Shown: piece after piece, positions 34,687 through 45,049 of the stretch
Layout of the letters: each line of letters begins with the position of its first letter
Numbering within the stretch: the first letter of the stretch is position 1
NCBI RefSeq assembly: GCF_024139115.2
Contig: NC_085140.1
Coordinates: forward strand, 420,868,283 to 420,932,282
DNA: 64,000 nucleotides
Direction of reading: 5' to 3'
From: Armigeres subalbatus
Lineage: Eukaryota; Arthropoda; Insecta; Diptera; Culicidae
The notes under the pieces: generated by a model
Database searches by the model: none
What the model saw: the letters and a program-made list of their open reading frames with translations, nothing else
What the model was told of the DNA's origin: nothing
Position numbers and translations under genes: made by a program

Positions 34687-35590
34687 ATTGTTAAACGCTC
34701 ATCCGATTCTAATCTATGGATCACAATCAGCATAAACGATCAAAAAAGGTTAACAGTTCTCAAGAATCTTAAGGAACTGAAAGCCTATACTCCGGGAAAT
34801 TCTTGGTTGTACTGGGATTCAACAATAGTTGAAGGTACATTCATTTTTTGACGTAGAACTACGTCTGTCTTTTCTATATTGGGGTACACTTTGCGATTGC
34901 GAAAATCGGAGACCGTCACGAAAATATGATAGACTTTGAACGTTAATACCTCAGCCGTTTCTCGATGGATTTCCAATATTTTTGGACCATTCGATCAAGG
35001 ATGAGTCAACGCTTCATTGTAAAGTTCTAAAAATACAGATTTTCAATTATTAATGATTGAAAATTGGCAAACAGTTTAGAAATAGTAAAACAACCAATCC
35101 CGTACATGCATCGCAAGCACAGACGTCAAAATGAAGCAACGTGCGGTTTGGATCTAATCCTCAGTTCGAACAAAATTTCACGCAGAGCGTACGCAGCCGA
35201 GCGGACACAGTAGCACGAAGGCGCTGGTAGCTTTTTCACCGGAAAGCCATCGCATTGGTGGTAGTCGTCGGCGTCGGTGGTCGTCATTCAACACATGAAC
35301 CAGCTTTTTTTTTTGCGAAGAACGAGTTGATTACAAAAAACCCGACTTAATCCACCTACAGTGAACGCAACCCTTCTTACACTTTTGAATGGTTGTCTGG
35401 GTCCAGTTCATATTACAATTTCTATGCATATGACCTTCAATTGAATATAAAATAACAGATATTATCATGCTTTTATCGATTTTAATATAAAAAAGGGATA
35501 TTTCTGGAAATTTAACAATTTTTAAAAAATTCAAAAAGACCGCAGATTTGATTTGCCGCCCTAAATGGCAATATTATAGCTTCTTTTTAA
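34687..35590. other. dispersed-repeat fragments, no gene
   Basis: 35165-35290 (CACGCAGAGCGTACGCAGCC) resembles 39900-40000. TTTTGACGTAGAACTACGTC near 34847 contains a short inverted repeat. No frame of interest. Confidence 0.4.
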
Positions 35591-36000
35591 GCCCAAAAGA
35601 GTTCAAATCGGGTCATAGACGACTGAGATATTGGTGTGACAATTCTTCATTAGTAGTCTGAAAATATGTCTCATATTCGTATTTCACAGATATCTCTGAA
35701 ACCGAATTTCCGATTGCAGAAAAAAAAAAATAATGGGTCCAATGACAAAAACATAGATAAAATCGCACAAATCGGTCCAAGGACGACTGAGATCTTGATG
35801 GGACATATTTTACCAATGTGTGAAGTTGATACATCTAATGCTTTATGTTCCGAAACCCAATGTCTAATTGCAAAAAAAAAATACAATGGGTTCAATGGCA
35901 AAGTCATAGCTTTTGATTAAAGATAAAATCATGCAAATTGGTTTACAGACGGCTGAGATATTCATGTGACATGTAAATTGCCAGCTCACGGAATGGGGAA
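35590..36000. repeat. degenerate tandem of a ~150-bp unit
   Basis: AAATCGG(T/G)CNNNGACGACTGAGAT and CCGAATTTCCGATTGCA with A-runs recur three times here, and again at 38330-38520. It appears to be a dispersed repeat with internal tandem copies; class unknown. Confidence 0.55.
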
Positions 36001-36394
36001 TTAGTACCAATCACAGGGTCGCTAATGAGCTAATGAACCCTCAACGGTTCACCTGTTGTATCCCAGTCTTTGAAAACGAAGCAAAAACGTCAAATATACC
36101 TTTCTCAGATCTTACCTGAACCAACACACTCCACAAACCATTGAACTTTGGAAAAGGTTTCGATTGAAGGAAATCCGAAAGCACAAATTTATTTGTTCCG
36201 TTGGAACCCGAAACGAAGGCGAAAACGATAAAGAAGTGGAAAGGCAAATCACCAGGGCTATGCTTCTTTAAAAAAATAGCTACTAAGGCGAATTTAGCTT
36301 ACATTTTATAATTTATTATATGGTGGTTACAATGGTACTTGCGTGTTCATTTGATGCTTGGTGCGGGCTGGTTGGTGGGGGGACATGCTTCTCA

Positions 36395-36720
36395 TCCGGT
36401 TGCCGACTGATGTGGATCGGCGGCTCGGAGCACTATCTTTGGCCGGTTGTGGGAATTGGCGTCATCCACGTTTCCCGGCGGCGTCTGCGACGGATTGATG
36501 ATGGGGTGTCTTGGCGATGATAAGGATCGGCGCACTATCTTGGCCGGTTGTGGGAATTGGCGACCTCCACGTTTACCGGCGGCGTTTGCGACGGACCGAT
36601 GCGGTGTCTAGGCGGTGATGGGGATCGGCGGCTTGAAGCACTTTCTTGGATGGGCGTGGGAATAGGCGTCCTCCACGCTTCCCAGCGGCGTCGGCGACGA
36701 ACTGAAGCGACGTCCAGGCG
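36395..36720. repeat. GC-rich tandem repeat, ~103-bp unit, about three copies
   Basis: GGCCGGTTGTGGGAATTGGC at about 36441 recurs at 36542 and, diverged, near 36648, with CCACGTTTCCCGGCGGCGTC between. Base composition is unlike the AT-rich flanks. Open frames in several phases reflect the lack of stop codons in GC-rich DNA. Confidence 0.7.
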
Positions 36721-37540
36721 GTTTCTATCAGTTGGCACTACCGCACTACGGCGGAATCTCTCCGGGGTATCGCGCTGGTGGTGGCTTGCCAGTAATGGAG
36801 ACTGAGGGCACTTTTTCCGACCAGCTACTGACGGCGAGACGGTGGGATGGTAAACTAGCAGGGGGAATAGCCGCGGCTTTCGACGACGGAATGTGGCTTC
36901 TCAACCCCGATTTCACTGCTCTCACTTGCCGCCTTTCAGTCGTCTTGGCAGTTCTGAGGAAAAACCAAAAGAAAAAAGGCCCGCTTTGTGGACCTTCCCA
37001 CCAGATTAGCACCATTATTGCACACATCACCTTCCCCCATTACCACACAAAGTACACCAAAGAACCACCAAATTACCTTTCTTCTGAAGCAAATCAATTC
37101 CCACAATTGGTATGAATTGGAGAATTAAATCTATTGTATTTTTAACAGCTTATTTCTAAAACAAAGAAACACAAAGGTTATTAACACTTCCACTTCTTCT
37201 TAAGAAAATTAACGAGAAACTACTCAAACCAAAAGCGCACTACCTTTTGCTTTCAAATTACACTTTCAACAGAGGCCTGATCCTGAAAAGGATCAGCCTT
37301 TTAAAAGTCTCGATGGTTGGTGCAGGAGACGAAACTATCAAAAATCGTTACCGAAGTTTGACAGTTGCTTCTTGCTGACTCGGGTTTCCCCTAGTGGAGG
37401 ATACTTGAACTACCGCAGGGATATTTCATGTTTAGCCCAGCGGTTGTCATTACCTGCATTTTGACCGTGGTTATCTAAACAGTGTGACCGCTGAAAGTGG
37501 GAAAGAGTTTAGATTACACATCAAGCCACCCCGGATAAAA
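36721..37540. other. unassigned; 127-codon plus frame
   Basis: The frame 36732-37115 overlaps a 94-codon minus frame and has no recognisable motif. A short hairpin CTGATCC/GGATCAG lies near 37280. Confidence 0.3.
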
Positions 37541-38189
37541 GTGTACCATAGGCTCAACAGTGTAAACAATTGAATTACCATACGCTCTACGGTATACAAT
37601 AGGATATATAGTTTCTTGATGGTTGTCCATATTGTATCAACATCGTGGATATGACGTTCTCTAATGTAACAATACTTCCAATTGTTTTTAGAACATTTAG
37701 TGCCTAAATTTTAATCATTGATAACTTCTGAAAATTTTGTTCAAATTGCATATAAGCAATATAATAATATTTATCCCATTGCCGCAAATATGCATCATTT
37801 TTCTTAAAATTTCATTGTTGAACGGTAAAGCCGTCATAATTAGGAAATCCAATATCGTATTGTTTTACTATAAAAATACAATTCAGTCTAATGTAATTTG
37901 AACGGTTTTCTTCGGATATTTCAACAATATATTTACGATACACTCTATTGTTTGACAAAAAAAAGTGTATGAAAAAAACTCAGATTTTGTATAGTTACGA
38001 TACTTAACAACCCGTACGTTCTAATGCGAAAACTTCATTTACAATTTAATGAATGGTTCATAACAATACATTCTAATGTATTTCTATTATTTCATCTACA
38101 ATAAAAACTATTGTAAATTTATTGTGTTTTATAGTGATGTTACAATAAATTGTATTGTTTTTCTATAATATTTTTTATTCGGGACTGTG
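37541..38189. other. AT-rich segment with CCGGATAAAA-like ends
   Basis: CCCCGGATAAAAG at the left and TTTTTTATTCGGGA at the right are imperfect inverted matches (about 10 of 12). The interior is very AT-rich with no frame. It may be an old MITE, but no duplication is visible. Confidence 0.35.
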
Positions 38190-38299
38190 TATCATCACTG
38201 TCCCATTATTATGTTAGTGGATTTTGTTTATTTGTTTTTCTTTTGTTTTGTTTTATCTTTTATTTATTTTTTTTCGGGAAAGGGAATTTTATTTGGATT

Positions 38300-38715
38300 G
38301 ATGGAGGAGCCAGCAAGGTAAACCTGGAACCCAAAGGTTACAGACATTATTTTGTAAGTTTTCTGAAAATACACTTCATGTTCGTATTTCTCACATATTT
38401 CTGGAACCAAATGTCCGATTGCAAAAAAAAAAACTCGTACAATGACAAAGTCATAGCTTTCGTTTAGTGTTAAAATCGTGCAAATCGGTCCACGGGCGGC
38501 TGAGATCTTGATGTGACATTTTTGTAACGCACACACATACGCACACACGCACACACGCACACACATACACACATACATACACATGCTCAGTTCGTCGAGC
38601 TGAGTTGATTGGTATATACGACTTGGGCCTCCGAGTCTCGGATAAAAAGTCGGTTTTTCAAGCGATCTTCATACCCTTCTTAGAATGTAAGAAGGGTAAA
38701 AAGGCTTCTGTAGTG
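38300..38715. repeat. dispersed repeat with CA-rich microsatellite
   Basis: Homologous to 35590-36000 up to about 38520, then (CACA/TACA)n at 38526-38585, then GAGCTGAGTTGATTGGTATA, AAAAAGTCGGTTTTTC and a closing ACCCTTCTTAGAATGTAAGA hairpin. I recall similar 3' ends in mosquito repeats but cannot name the family. Confidence 0.5.
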
Positions 38716-38855
38716 ATCCCGCGCAATGCAGTGGCGATGCTGAACAGCACGAAGTGAAATTTAGACGCAAGGTTCCGACATGCGTTTGGTTGCAGTTAGT
38801 TATTGGAAAAGCGCACTGGGGAAAGTTTTGGTTCTTCTCAGGACCAGCATTTTAT
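38715..38855. repeat. fragment shared with 40000-40130
   Basis: AAGTGAAATTTAGACGCAAG, GCGCACTGGGGAAAG and AGGACCAGCATTTT match 40016-40125 with moderate divergence. Confidence 0.65.
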
Positions 38856-39240
38856 GAACGGGCTTGGTAGTCATATGGCTACTGCTTCTGCCTCATACGC
38901 AGGAGGTCGTGGGTTCAATCCCAGGTCCGTTCCATTCTCCTACTTTGTATCTTTCTTTATATTTCTCATGTTCTAGCAATCGCTAGAACTGGAAATGGAC
39001 TTCCATACCGTTTCCATTGCTATTCCTATACCTTCAACTTGAGTATTCTAGCAGTAATCTGCTAGAATTGGAAATGAACTATAAAAAAGCTCGTTTCCTA
39101 CATCCAATTAGAAAATCCATCAGTTGCTTTCTCCTATCTATCACATTGGCAGCTCGTTAACCAAGACGGACCTTTGCCTCTCGAACCTAACCCAAAAATT
39201 CCAACAGATTCCGCATGAACTCGTGGCAAGTGCAGAGGTA
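38856..39240 (+). mobile_element. SINE-like element with tRNA-Met-like head
   Basis: At 38856-38932 a cloverleaf can be drawn: acceptor GAACGGG with TCCGTTC (one wobble), D stem GTAG/CTAC, anticodon stem TCTGC/GCAGG with loop CTCATAC (anticodon CAT). The T stem is defective (GTGGG against CCAGG) and there are extra bases before the D stem, so it is not a working tRNA. A non-tRNA body with CTAGCA...TGCTAGAA words follows to about 39240; the 3' boundary is uncertain. Confidence 0.5.
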
Positions 39241-39899
39241 TATTCGGCTTGCAGTTGGTGAGTGATTGCATCAACATTACCTCCCCCTTTCCTACATTGA
39301 CTTGCATTCTGACGTGGCAGGCGACCTTACGCCAGTATGATCTTACAAATTACAGGCCTTACAGGCCAGTATGACCTTACAAATGAGATCACCAGTACTT
39401 GTACATTGTGTGCTAGTCCCAAGAAAACATCTGTTGGTTCCCTGTGCAAGAACTAATGAAAACTAATGACTAATGAAAACAAGACGCTAATTTAGAGAAA
39501 AAAAATCTACAGCAACCACACACCGGCGACTATCGCTCAGACCGACAGACTTCAAACGATTATATTTTGTATTATGAAAAATTTCCATATTAACCAATAA
39601 CCAATTTAAAAATCTTGCGAGAAAATTTCACAGGATGCTCTGAATTTCCAGACTCTTCCATGCTTTGGGAACGCCCTATGTAGAATCCCAATCAAAATGC
39701 TTCGCGCGCTCCGGAAAGCTGCCTTCTTGTATCTAATGCATTAATCTTTTTAGCCACGCCTCTTTGTTAATCGTTATGAGTGTTTTTTATTTGCACCCGT
39801 AACCGATCAAAAAGGGGCGGGGCTAACGAACTTACTTTATTGGATATAAGAAAGCTGCTTTCCGGCGCGCTCGAGCCATTTTGATCTAGATTCTGCAGA
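39241..39899. other. no gene recognised
   Basis: A small duplication, AGTATGA(T/C)CTTACAAAT, lies near 39336-39385. Otherwise unassigned. Confidence 0.35.
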
Positions 39900-40130
39900 G
39901 AGCGGTCGAATAAGCTTTCACGCAGAGAGATCGCAGCGGAGTGGACACAGCAGCAAGAAAGCTCTAGTATAGAAGTTTCAACGGAAAACCATCGCATTGT
40001 GTGGCTGAAAATGTATTCCCAAAGTGAAATTTCAACGCAAGGTTTCGATAAGCGTTTGATTGCATTTAGATATTGGAAATGCGCATTGGGGAAAGAAAAT
40101 TGGTTCATTCAGGACCAGCATTTTCTGGAC
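39900..40130. repeat. dispersed repeat, most complete copy
   Basis: This joins the stretch also seen at 35165-35290 (TTTCACGCAGAG, CGGAGTGGACACAGCAG, AACCATCGCATTG) to the stretch also seen at 38715-38855. Minus-strand frames through it have no known domain. Confidence 0.6.
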
Positions 40131-40988
40131 AGAAAGGGTTGATTGCAAAAACATTTTTCTTTTCTCACGTCAAAGATTATTTTTTTCCTACTTTGAAGTT
40201 TAATTACTAATAACTTATACCTATTTAAAATAAATTGAATCAGTGGATACAAACTAGAAGTGTTTACCCGAGCAGCTTCTGAGCTGAGGAAGTGAATCAG
40301 TGAACGACTCGTAGCTCTTCCATTTATTCCTGAACACCGGAAGTCAAAACCGAGGGGTGATAAAATGCTGGATCTTCGTGTTCCTGAATGGTATATGGCG
40401 ACGGTATGTGCCAACGGTTTAGAAGCATCCTCAAGTATGCATCAAATTTGTCTTCGATAAAGGAAATCCTTTTGGAGATGAAATCTGCAGCAATCGATGG
40501 TATTATCTCAACGTGAAGGTAAACAGTTTTCCATGTTCTGCTGGAATAGTAATATGTCGGTAAGTTTTTCCTTTAATGGCTCCCTTTATTACAAATCACC
40601 TTAATGCCGTCCCGTACCAGTTTAGTCCCGTCCAATATCAGTTTTAGTTTTAGTGATTTTAAAAACTAGAATGGTTTGCTTGCAAGTCTAGATTCTGATT
40701 AAGAACTAACTTGCCGGGGTCAATGTGTCACCGCCAGCACGATGGGAACAACTATTCTTAGCACGGCGCGTCGTTGTTTGTAACAGCAAAAACATCACAA
40801 ACCACAGTCTATACAAACTTGTTAGGTACTAACTATTTTTTTCAGTTCAATCAAAGGTAATTGCCTATTTCCGGGGATTAAACCACCCGACTTGGACGTT
40901 AATTTACAATGTTATGAAAACTCATATGTGAATATGTACGTTATGTGGAAGATATTGATTTGGAAAATGTATTGGAGGTAACCACTTT
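40131..40988. other. unassigned; possible body of the tRNA-Ala-like repeat
   Basis: No gene seen. 40840-40988 may be the body of a SINE whose head is at 40989-41062, as it lies downstream on the minus strand; I have no second copy here to test this. Confidence 0.3.
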
Positions 40989-41062
40989 CCCTTCGATGCG
41001 ACTCGAACCCATGACCCTACAGTACGCTAGACTGGTGCTTTAACCAACTAAGCTACGAAGGA
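40989..41062 (-). tRNA. tRNA-Ala(AGC)-like gene or SINE head
   Basis: On the minus strand: acceptor TCCTTCG pairs with CGAAGGG (one T-G wobble); D arm GCTT...AAGC is perfect; anticodon stem CCAGT/ACTGT has one mismatch at its base; the loop CTAGCGT gives anticodon AGC; T arm ATGGG TTCGAGT CGCAT has one mismatch. A- and B-box elements are intact, and a TTTT lies about 18 bases downstream. It could be a tRNA pseudogene, a functional gene, or the head of a SINE; the mismatches and repeat-rich setting favour pseudogene or SINE. Confidence 0.4.
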
Positions 41063-41405
41063 CCTCCGTCGGCCTTCGCAACCTAGCGGCTACTGAACGA
41101 GCTCGAGATTCCCAAATTGGACGCATAGTCAAATCACTCGCAATCCATTTCTCAAGCCAATACTTCCACATGTGTATTGTACACGTCCTTTATCTTATTC
41201 ATATGACTAACTCAATACATACATTCATTATATTCCAGGGCATAGTTTGTTTTTAACCTGGAACATTCTGGTTCATATAAAAGCAGAAACATTGGTTTAG
41301 AAACAAGTAAGGCTTATGATTTATTATATTTTTTGTATAGATTGAATTTCATTAATTTTATATTCGTTATATTCAATGCTTTACTTCTATTTCTGTGATG
41401 TTATT
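41063..41405. other. no gene; upstream flank of the retrotransposon
   Basis: AT-rich toward 41400. Nothing recognised. Confidence 0.35.
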
Positions 41406-41418
41406 ATGAATGAAGAGT

Positions 41419-42952
41419 TCTCAATGCTGGAACTTTCTATGTCTCTTCTTTCATCAAACAATTCTTCTCCGGGATGCGATAATATCAAATTCAATCTTCT
41501 TAAAAACCTCCCAGATATCGCTAAAAGACGATTACTTGACCTGTACAACTGTTTCATGGAGTACAACATTGTGCCACCAGAATGGAGACAGGTCAAAGTA
41601 ATAGCTATTCAAAAGCCTGGGAAACCAGTGTCTGATCACAATTCATACCGACCGATTGCCATGCTATCGTGCATGAGGAAATTATTGGAGAAAATGATCC
41701 TTTCAAGAATTGACCATTGGGTCGAGCAAAATGCATTACTGTCAAACACTCAATTCGGTTTTCGAAAAGGTAAAGGAACAAATGACTGTCTAGCGTTGCT
41801 CTCTTCAGATATACAGCTGGCCTATGCGCACAAGGAGCAACTGGCTTCAGTTTTCTTGGATATTAAGGGCGCTTTTGATTCTGTTTCCATAGAAGTACTG
41901 TCGGAAAATTTGCACAGTAGTGGATTACCCGTTATTTTGAATAATTTCTTGTACAATTTGTTGTCAGTAAAACATATGAACTTTACTCTCGGCACTCTGA
42001 CAACTTCCAGAAATAGCTACATGGGCCTTCCCCAAGGTTCATGTTTAAGTCCCTTGCTTTACAATTTCTATGTTAAAGATATTGACAATTGTTTGGAAGG
42101 ACAATGCACGCTTAGACAACTTGCAGATGCAAATGTCCTGCAAAGACCATTGCAAAATTCCCTAAATAACCTGACTGTTTGGGCCAGACATTTAGGGATC
42201 GAGTTCTCTCCGCAAAAAACTCAATTGGTAGTGTTTACTAAGAAGCGGTACCCAGCTCAACTGAAACTAAAGCTGTTGAAAGATGACATAAACCAATCTT
42301 TATCTTCTAAATACCTTGGGGTCTGGTTTGATTCCAAGTGTACCTGGAAAACCCATATTGATTATTTGTTAGAGAAATGCCGAAAAAGGATCCATTTTCT
42401 CCGTTCTATCTCTGGAACTTGGTGGGGCGCTCACCCGGAAGACCTCATCAAACTATATAAAACGACTATTCTCTCTGTTTTAGAGTATGGCTCTTTCTGC
42501 TTCCTCTCAGCAGCTGATTGCCACCTGATCAAATTGGAACGAATTCAATATCGTTGTTTGCGTATTGCCCTTGGCTGTATGCATTCAACGCATAACATGA
42601 GCCTGGAGGTGCTTGCTGGAGTCACTCCTTTAAAGCACCGTTACTGGGAGCTCTCACTTAGAATACTGATCAAATGTGGAACAAGTAACACACTTGTATT
42701 AGAAAACTTCGATAATATGCTTGAACTGGCTCATCGTTCAAGATATCTGCGAGTCTATCTCAACTACATATCGTCAGATCTCTGTCTTCCATGTTATAAT
42801 CCACCTCGAGTTTACTTCGTCAACGACAGTTCCTCAATTGAATACGATCTGTCCATGAAACACGCTATTCAAGGAATACCAGATCATCTTCGACAAATAT
42901 CTATCCCTTCCATTTTTCTGAAAAATATGAACATGTCAATTGCAATAACAGA
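41419..42952 (+). pseudogene. reverse transcriptase, active site lost
   Basis: The visible domain runs from SLLSSNNSSPGCDNIKF through NSYRPIAMLSCMRKLLEK, QFGFRKGKGTNDCLALLS, motif A FLDIKGAFDSV, motif B MGLPQGSCLSPLLYNFYV, to KYLGVWFDSKCTWKTHI and the thumb region LAGVTPLKHRYWELSLRIL. Motif C, normally (F/Y)ADD, reads LADANV, so the second catalytic Asp is replaced, and about ten residues after it seem deleted before QRPLQNSLNNL. The open frame nominally begins at 41376, but its first codons lie in flanking DNA and the duplicated target. It shifts frame between about 42905 and 42952, near T- and A-runs, before RNase H. Confidence 0.9.
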
Positions 42953-43801
42953 TATTTCACTGATGGTTCTCGCATTAACGGATCCACTGGCTTCGGTGTT
43001 TTCAACGTAAGTTCAACCACCTTCCGAAAACTTCAGGAACCGTGTTCGGTTTATGTTGCTGAGCTGGCAGCAATTAATTTCGCTTTGGGGATAATTTCCA
43101 TTCAGCCCGTAGACCATTATTTCATCTTCTCGGATAGTCTTAGTTCTATCGAGGCACTCCGGTCGATGAAACCTGTTAAGCACGCATCTTACTTTCTTAC
43201 AACTATAAGAGAGCAGATGCGTGATTTGGTCGAAAGATCATTCAAGATTACCTTTGTATGGGTCCCATCCCATTGCCTAATCTATGGCAATGAGAAGGCG
43301 GACTCGCTAGCAAAGGTGGGCGCACAGGAAGGTGAAGTTTATGATAGACAAATCTCGAATAACGAGTTTTTCCCATTAGTCCGTCAGAGTACTCTTCAAA
43401 ATTGGCAAATGATTTGGTCACACAATGAACTTGGACGGTGGCTATTTTCCATATTTCCTAAAGTTTCTGCGCGAGCGTGGTTCAGAGGTGAGGACTTAAG
43501 TCGAGGCTTCATTCGCACGATGTCGAGGCTTATGTCCAATCACTATTCACTAAACACACATCTCTACAGAATAAACCTGGTCGAGAGCAACCTATGTAGG
43601 TGCGGAGCCGGTTACGATGACATCGATCACGTAGTTTGGTATTGCTCGGAAAATGACGCCTCCAGAGAGCAACTATTGGATACCCTTGTGGCCCGAGGTA
43701 AACAACCCTTCCGGGATATAAGAGGTGTTTTGGGAGATCGCGATGTGATATATATGCAGGCCATCTATGCCTTCCTTTGCTTGGCTGACATCAAAGTTTA
43801 A
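42953..43801 (+). pseudogene. RNase H domain and C-terminal Cys-His motif
   Basis: RNase H removes the RNA strand of the RNA-DNA hybrid during retrotransposition. In this frame YFTDGS opens the domain at 42953; the four acidic residues expected are present: Asp in TDGS, Glu in VAELAAI (43061), Asp in FSDSLSSIEAL (43133) and Asp in GNEKADSLAKVGA (43301). WVPSHCLIYGNEKAD carries the usual His region. Farther on, NLCRCGAGYDDIDHVVWYC is a Cys/His motif common at the C-terminus of I, R1 and Jockey elements. The frame is offset from the reverse transcriptase frame, so it is not expressed as a fusion in this copy. The first Met of the long open stretch is at 43085, which is not a biological start. 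Confidence 0.88.
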
Positions 43802-44197
43802 TGCCTATATTCTTCTCTTTCTCAGTTTTTTTCTTGTCCGATTCTGTTTCTCTGTATCATGTACCCCGAAGCTCTGGCCATCCGGAAGATGCTCCCTGAC
43901 GAACCAAAATCGAGCACGACGCCACGCAAAATCGTTTTCAACGTTCAACGTCAAACGCCCGGATGAGCAGCTGAAATAACCTAAACCCAAATCCCTACCC
44001 CGTCCGTCCTGTATTAAGTTTTTTAACCTTGAGTCGCCACGAGTATTATGGTCTATGTCCCCTCCCAACTAACTGTTAAGATAAGATGATATACCATGTA
44101 AAAATATCATACTTGAGAATTGCGGCTCCGCAAAGTGTCACACACGACTGAGCCTACCAAATAAATGAACTGGTAAAAAAAAAAATGAATGAAGAGT

Positions 44198-45049
44198 ATT
44201 CTAATTATGAATAATTTTCAATATTATATTACTCTATTTCATACATCCATCATATATGTAACTGAAGCAGACATTTATTGTTCGGAGAAATGAACTGTTT
44301 ACATTACATTAAAACCGTTTTATTTCCGTTTACTTTAAAATTTGGAATATCTGTCTTTATATTCACCGTATTTTAATTACACTATCCATGATATTCATAT
44401 TTTAATCACCCTGGGCAGGACCTAGAATGAACTTTTTATCTCCGGATTGGCGATGCTTTGCTCGAATGAATTATGACAGCATGGTATTCTTCATATGTAC
44501 TGTAAATTTATTAGATTTATCGTATTTCTTCTAATTTAAGTACATAATAGGAACTTTAGTACAAATATCCCAAATTGTGCATCCTGAGCCGACGTTCTGT
44601 TACATTAAAAACATGTTTCTTGGTTACAGGTATTTCAGAGAATCATTACATTTTCTTTCACTGCAATTTTATTATTTACAGTAGATCTAGGAATGTTTTC
44701 ATTGTAGTTTTTTATCGTCAAATGTATTATATTTGCCATTTTCTCATTACCACCTATGACTTATTACTATTTATCATAATCCAAATCAATTATGCTTATA
44801 TTATTAAATAAATCAAATAATTTGTAATATTCATATTTTTAATTGGTTTTCTTGACATACAGTTTATTGTAAAATCAAAGGACCTATCAAACTCATTAGA
44901 ATTGCCATCGAATGTTTGTGCTCGCAAAGCTATAGAATACATTGTCATCTAAATATGTACATTTTACTATTATTGTATATCATCACATTCTTTCTTATCA
45001 TGCATATATTTCATATCAGTAATAATACATATGCTTTATTATATATTGT
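44198..45049. other. very AT-rich, no gene
   Basis: Frames of up to 78 codons rich in Ile, Tyr and Phe, as expected from base composition. No repeat recognised. Confidence 0.4.

Larger units (their letters stand above)
41419..44184 (+). mobile_element. non-LTR retrotransposon with RNase H, 5'-truncated, 2.77 kb
   Basis: Perfect 13-bp target duplications, ATGAATGAAGAGT, at 41406-41418 and 44185-44197 fix both ends. The element contains reverse transcriptase, RNase H and a terminal Cys-His motif, a ~385-base 3' untranslated region with ACCAAATAAATGAACTGGTA, and a poly(A) tail of about 11-12 bases. The endonuclease and any first open frame were lost at the 5' truncation. Reverse transcriptase followed by RNase H places it in the I/LOA/Outcast-like group; I cannot choose the clade. 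Confidence 0.92.

Noticed and set aside
36320..36805. Overlapping frames of 66-85 codons in the GC-rich block
   Set aside because: All phases are open because of base composition and tandem structure; no motif supports one.
38856..38932. Functional tRNA-Met
   Set aside because: The acceptor closes, but the T stem is defective and extra bases precede the D stem; a SINE head is more likely.
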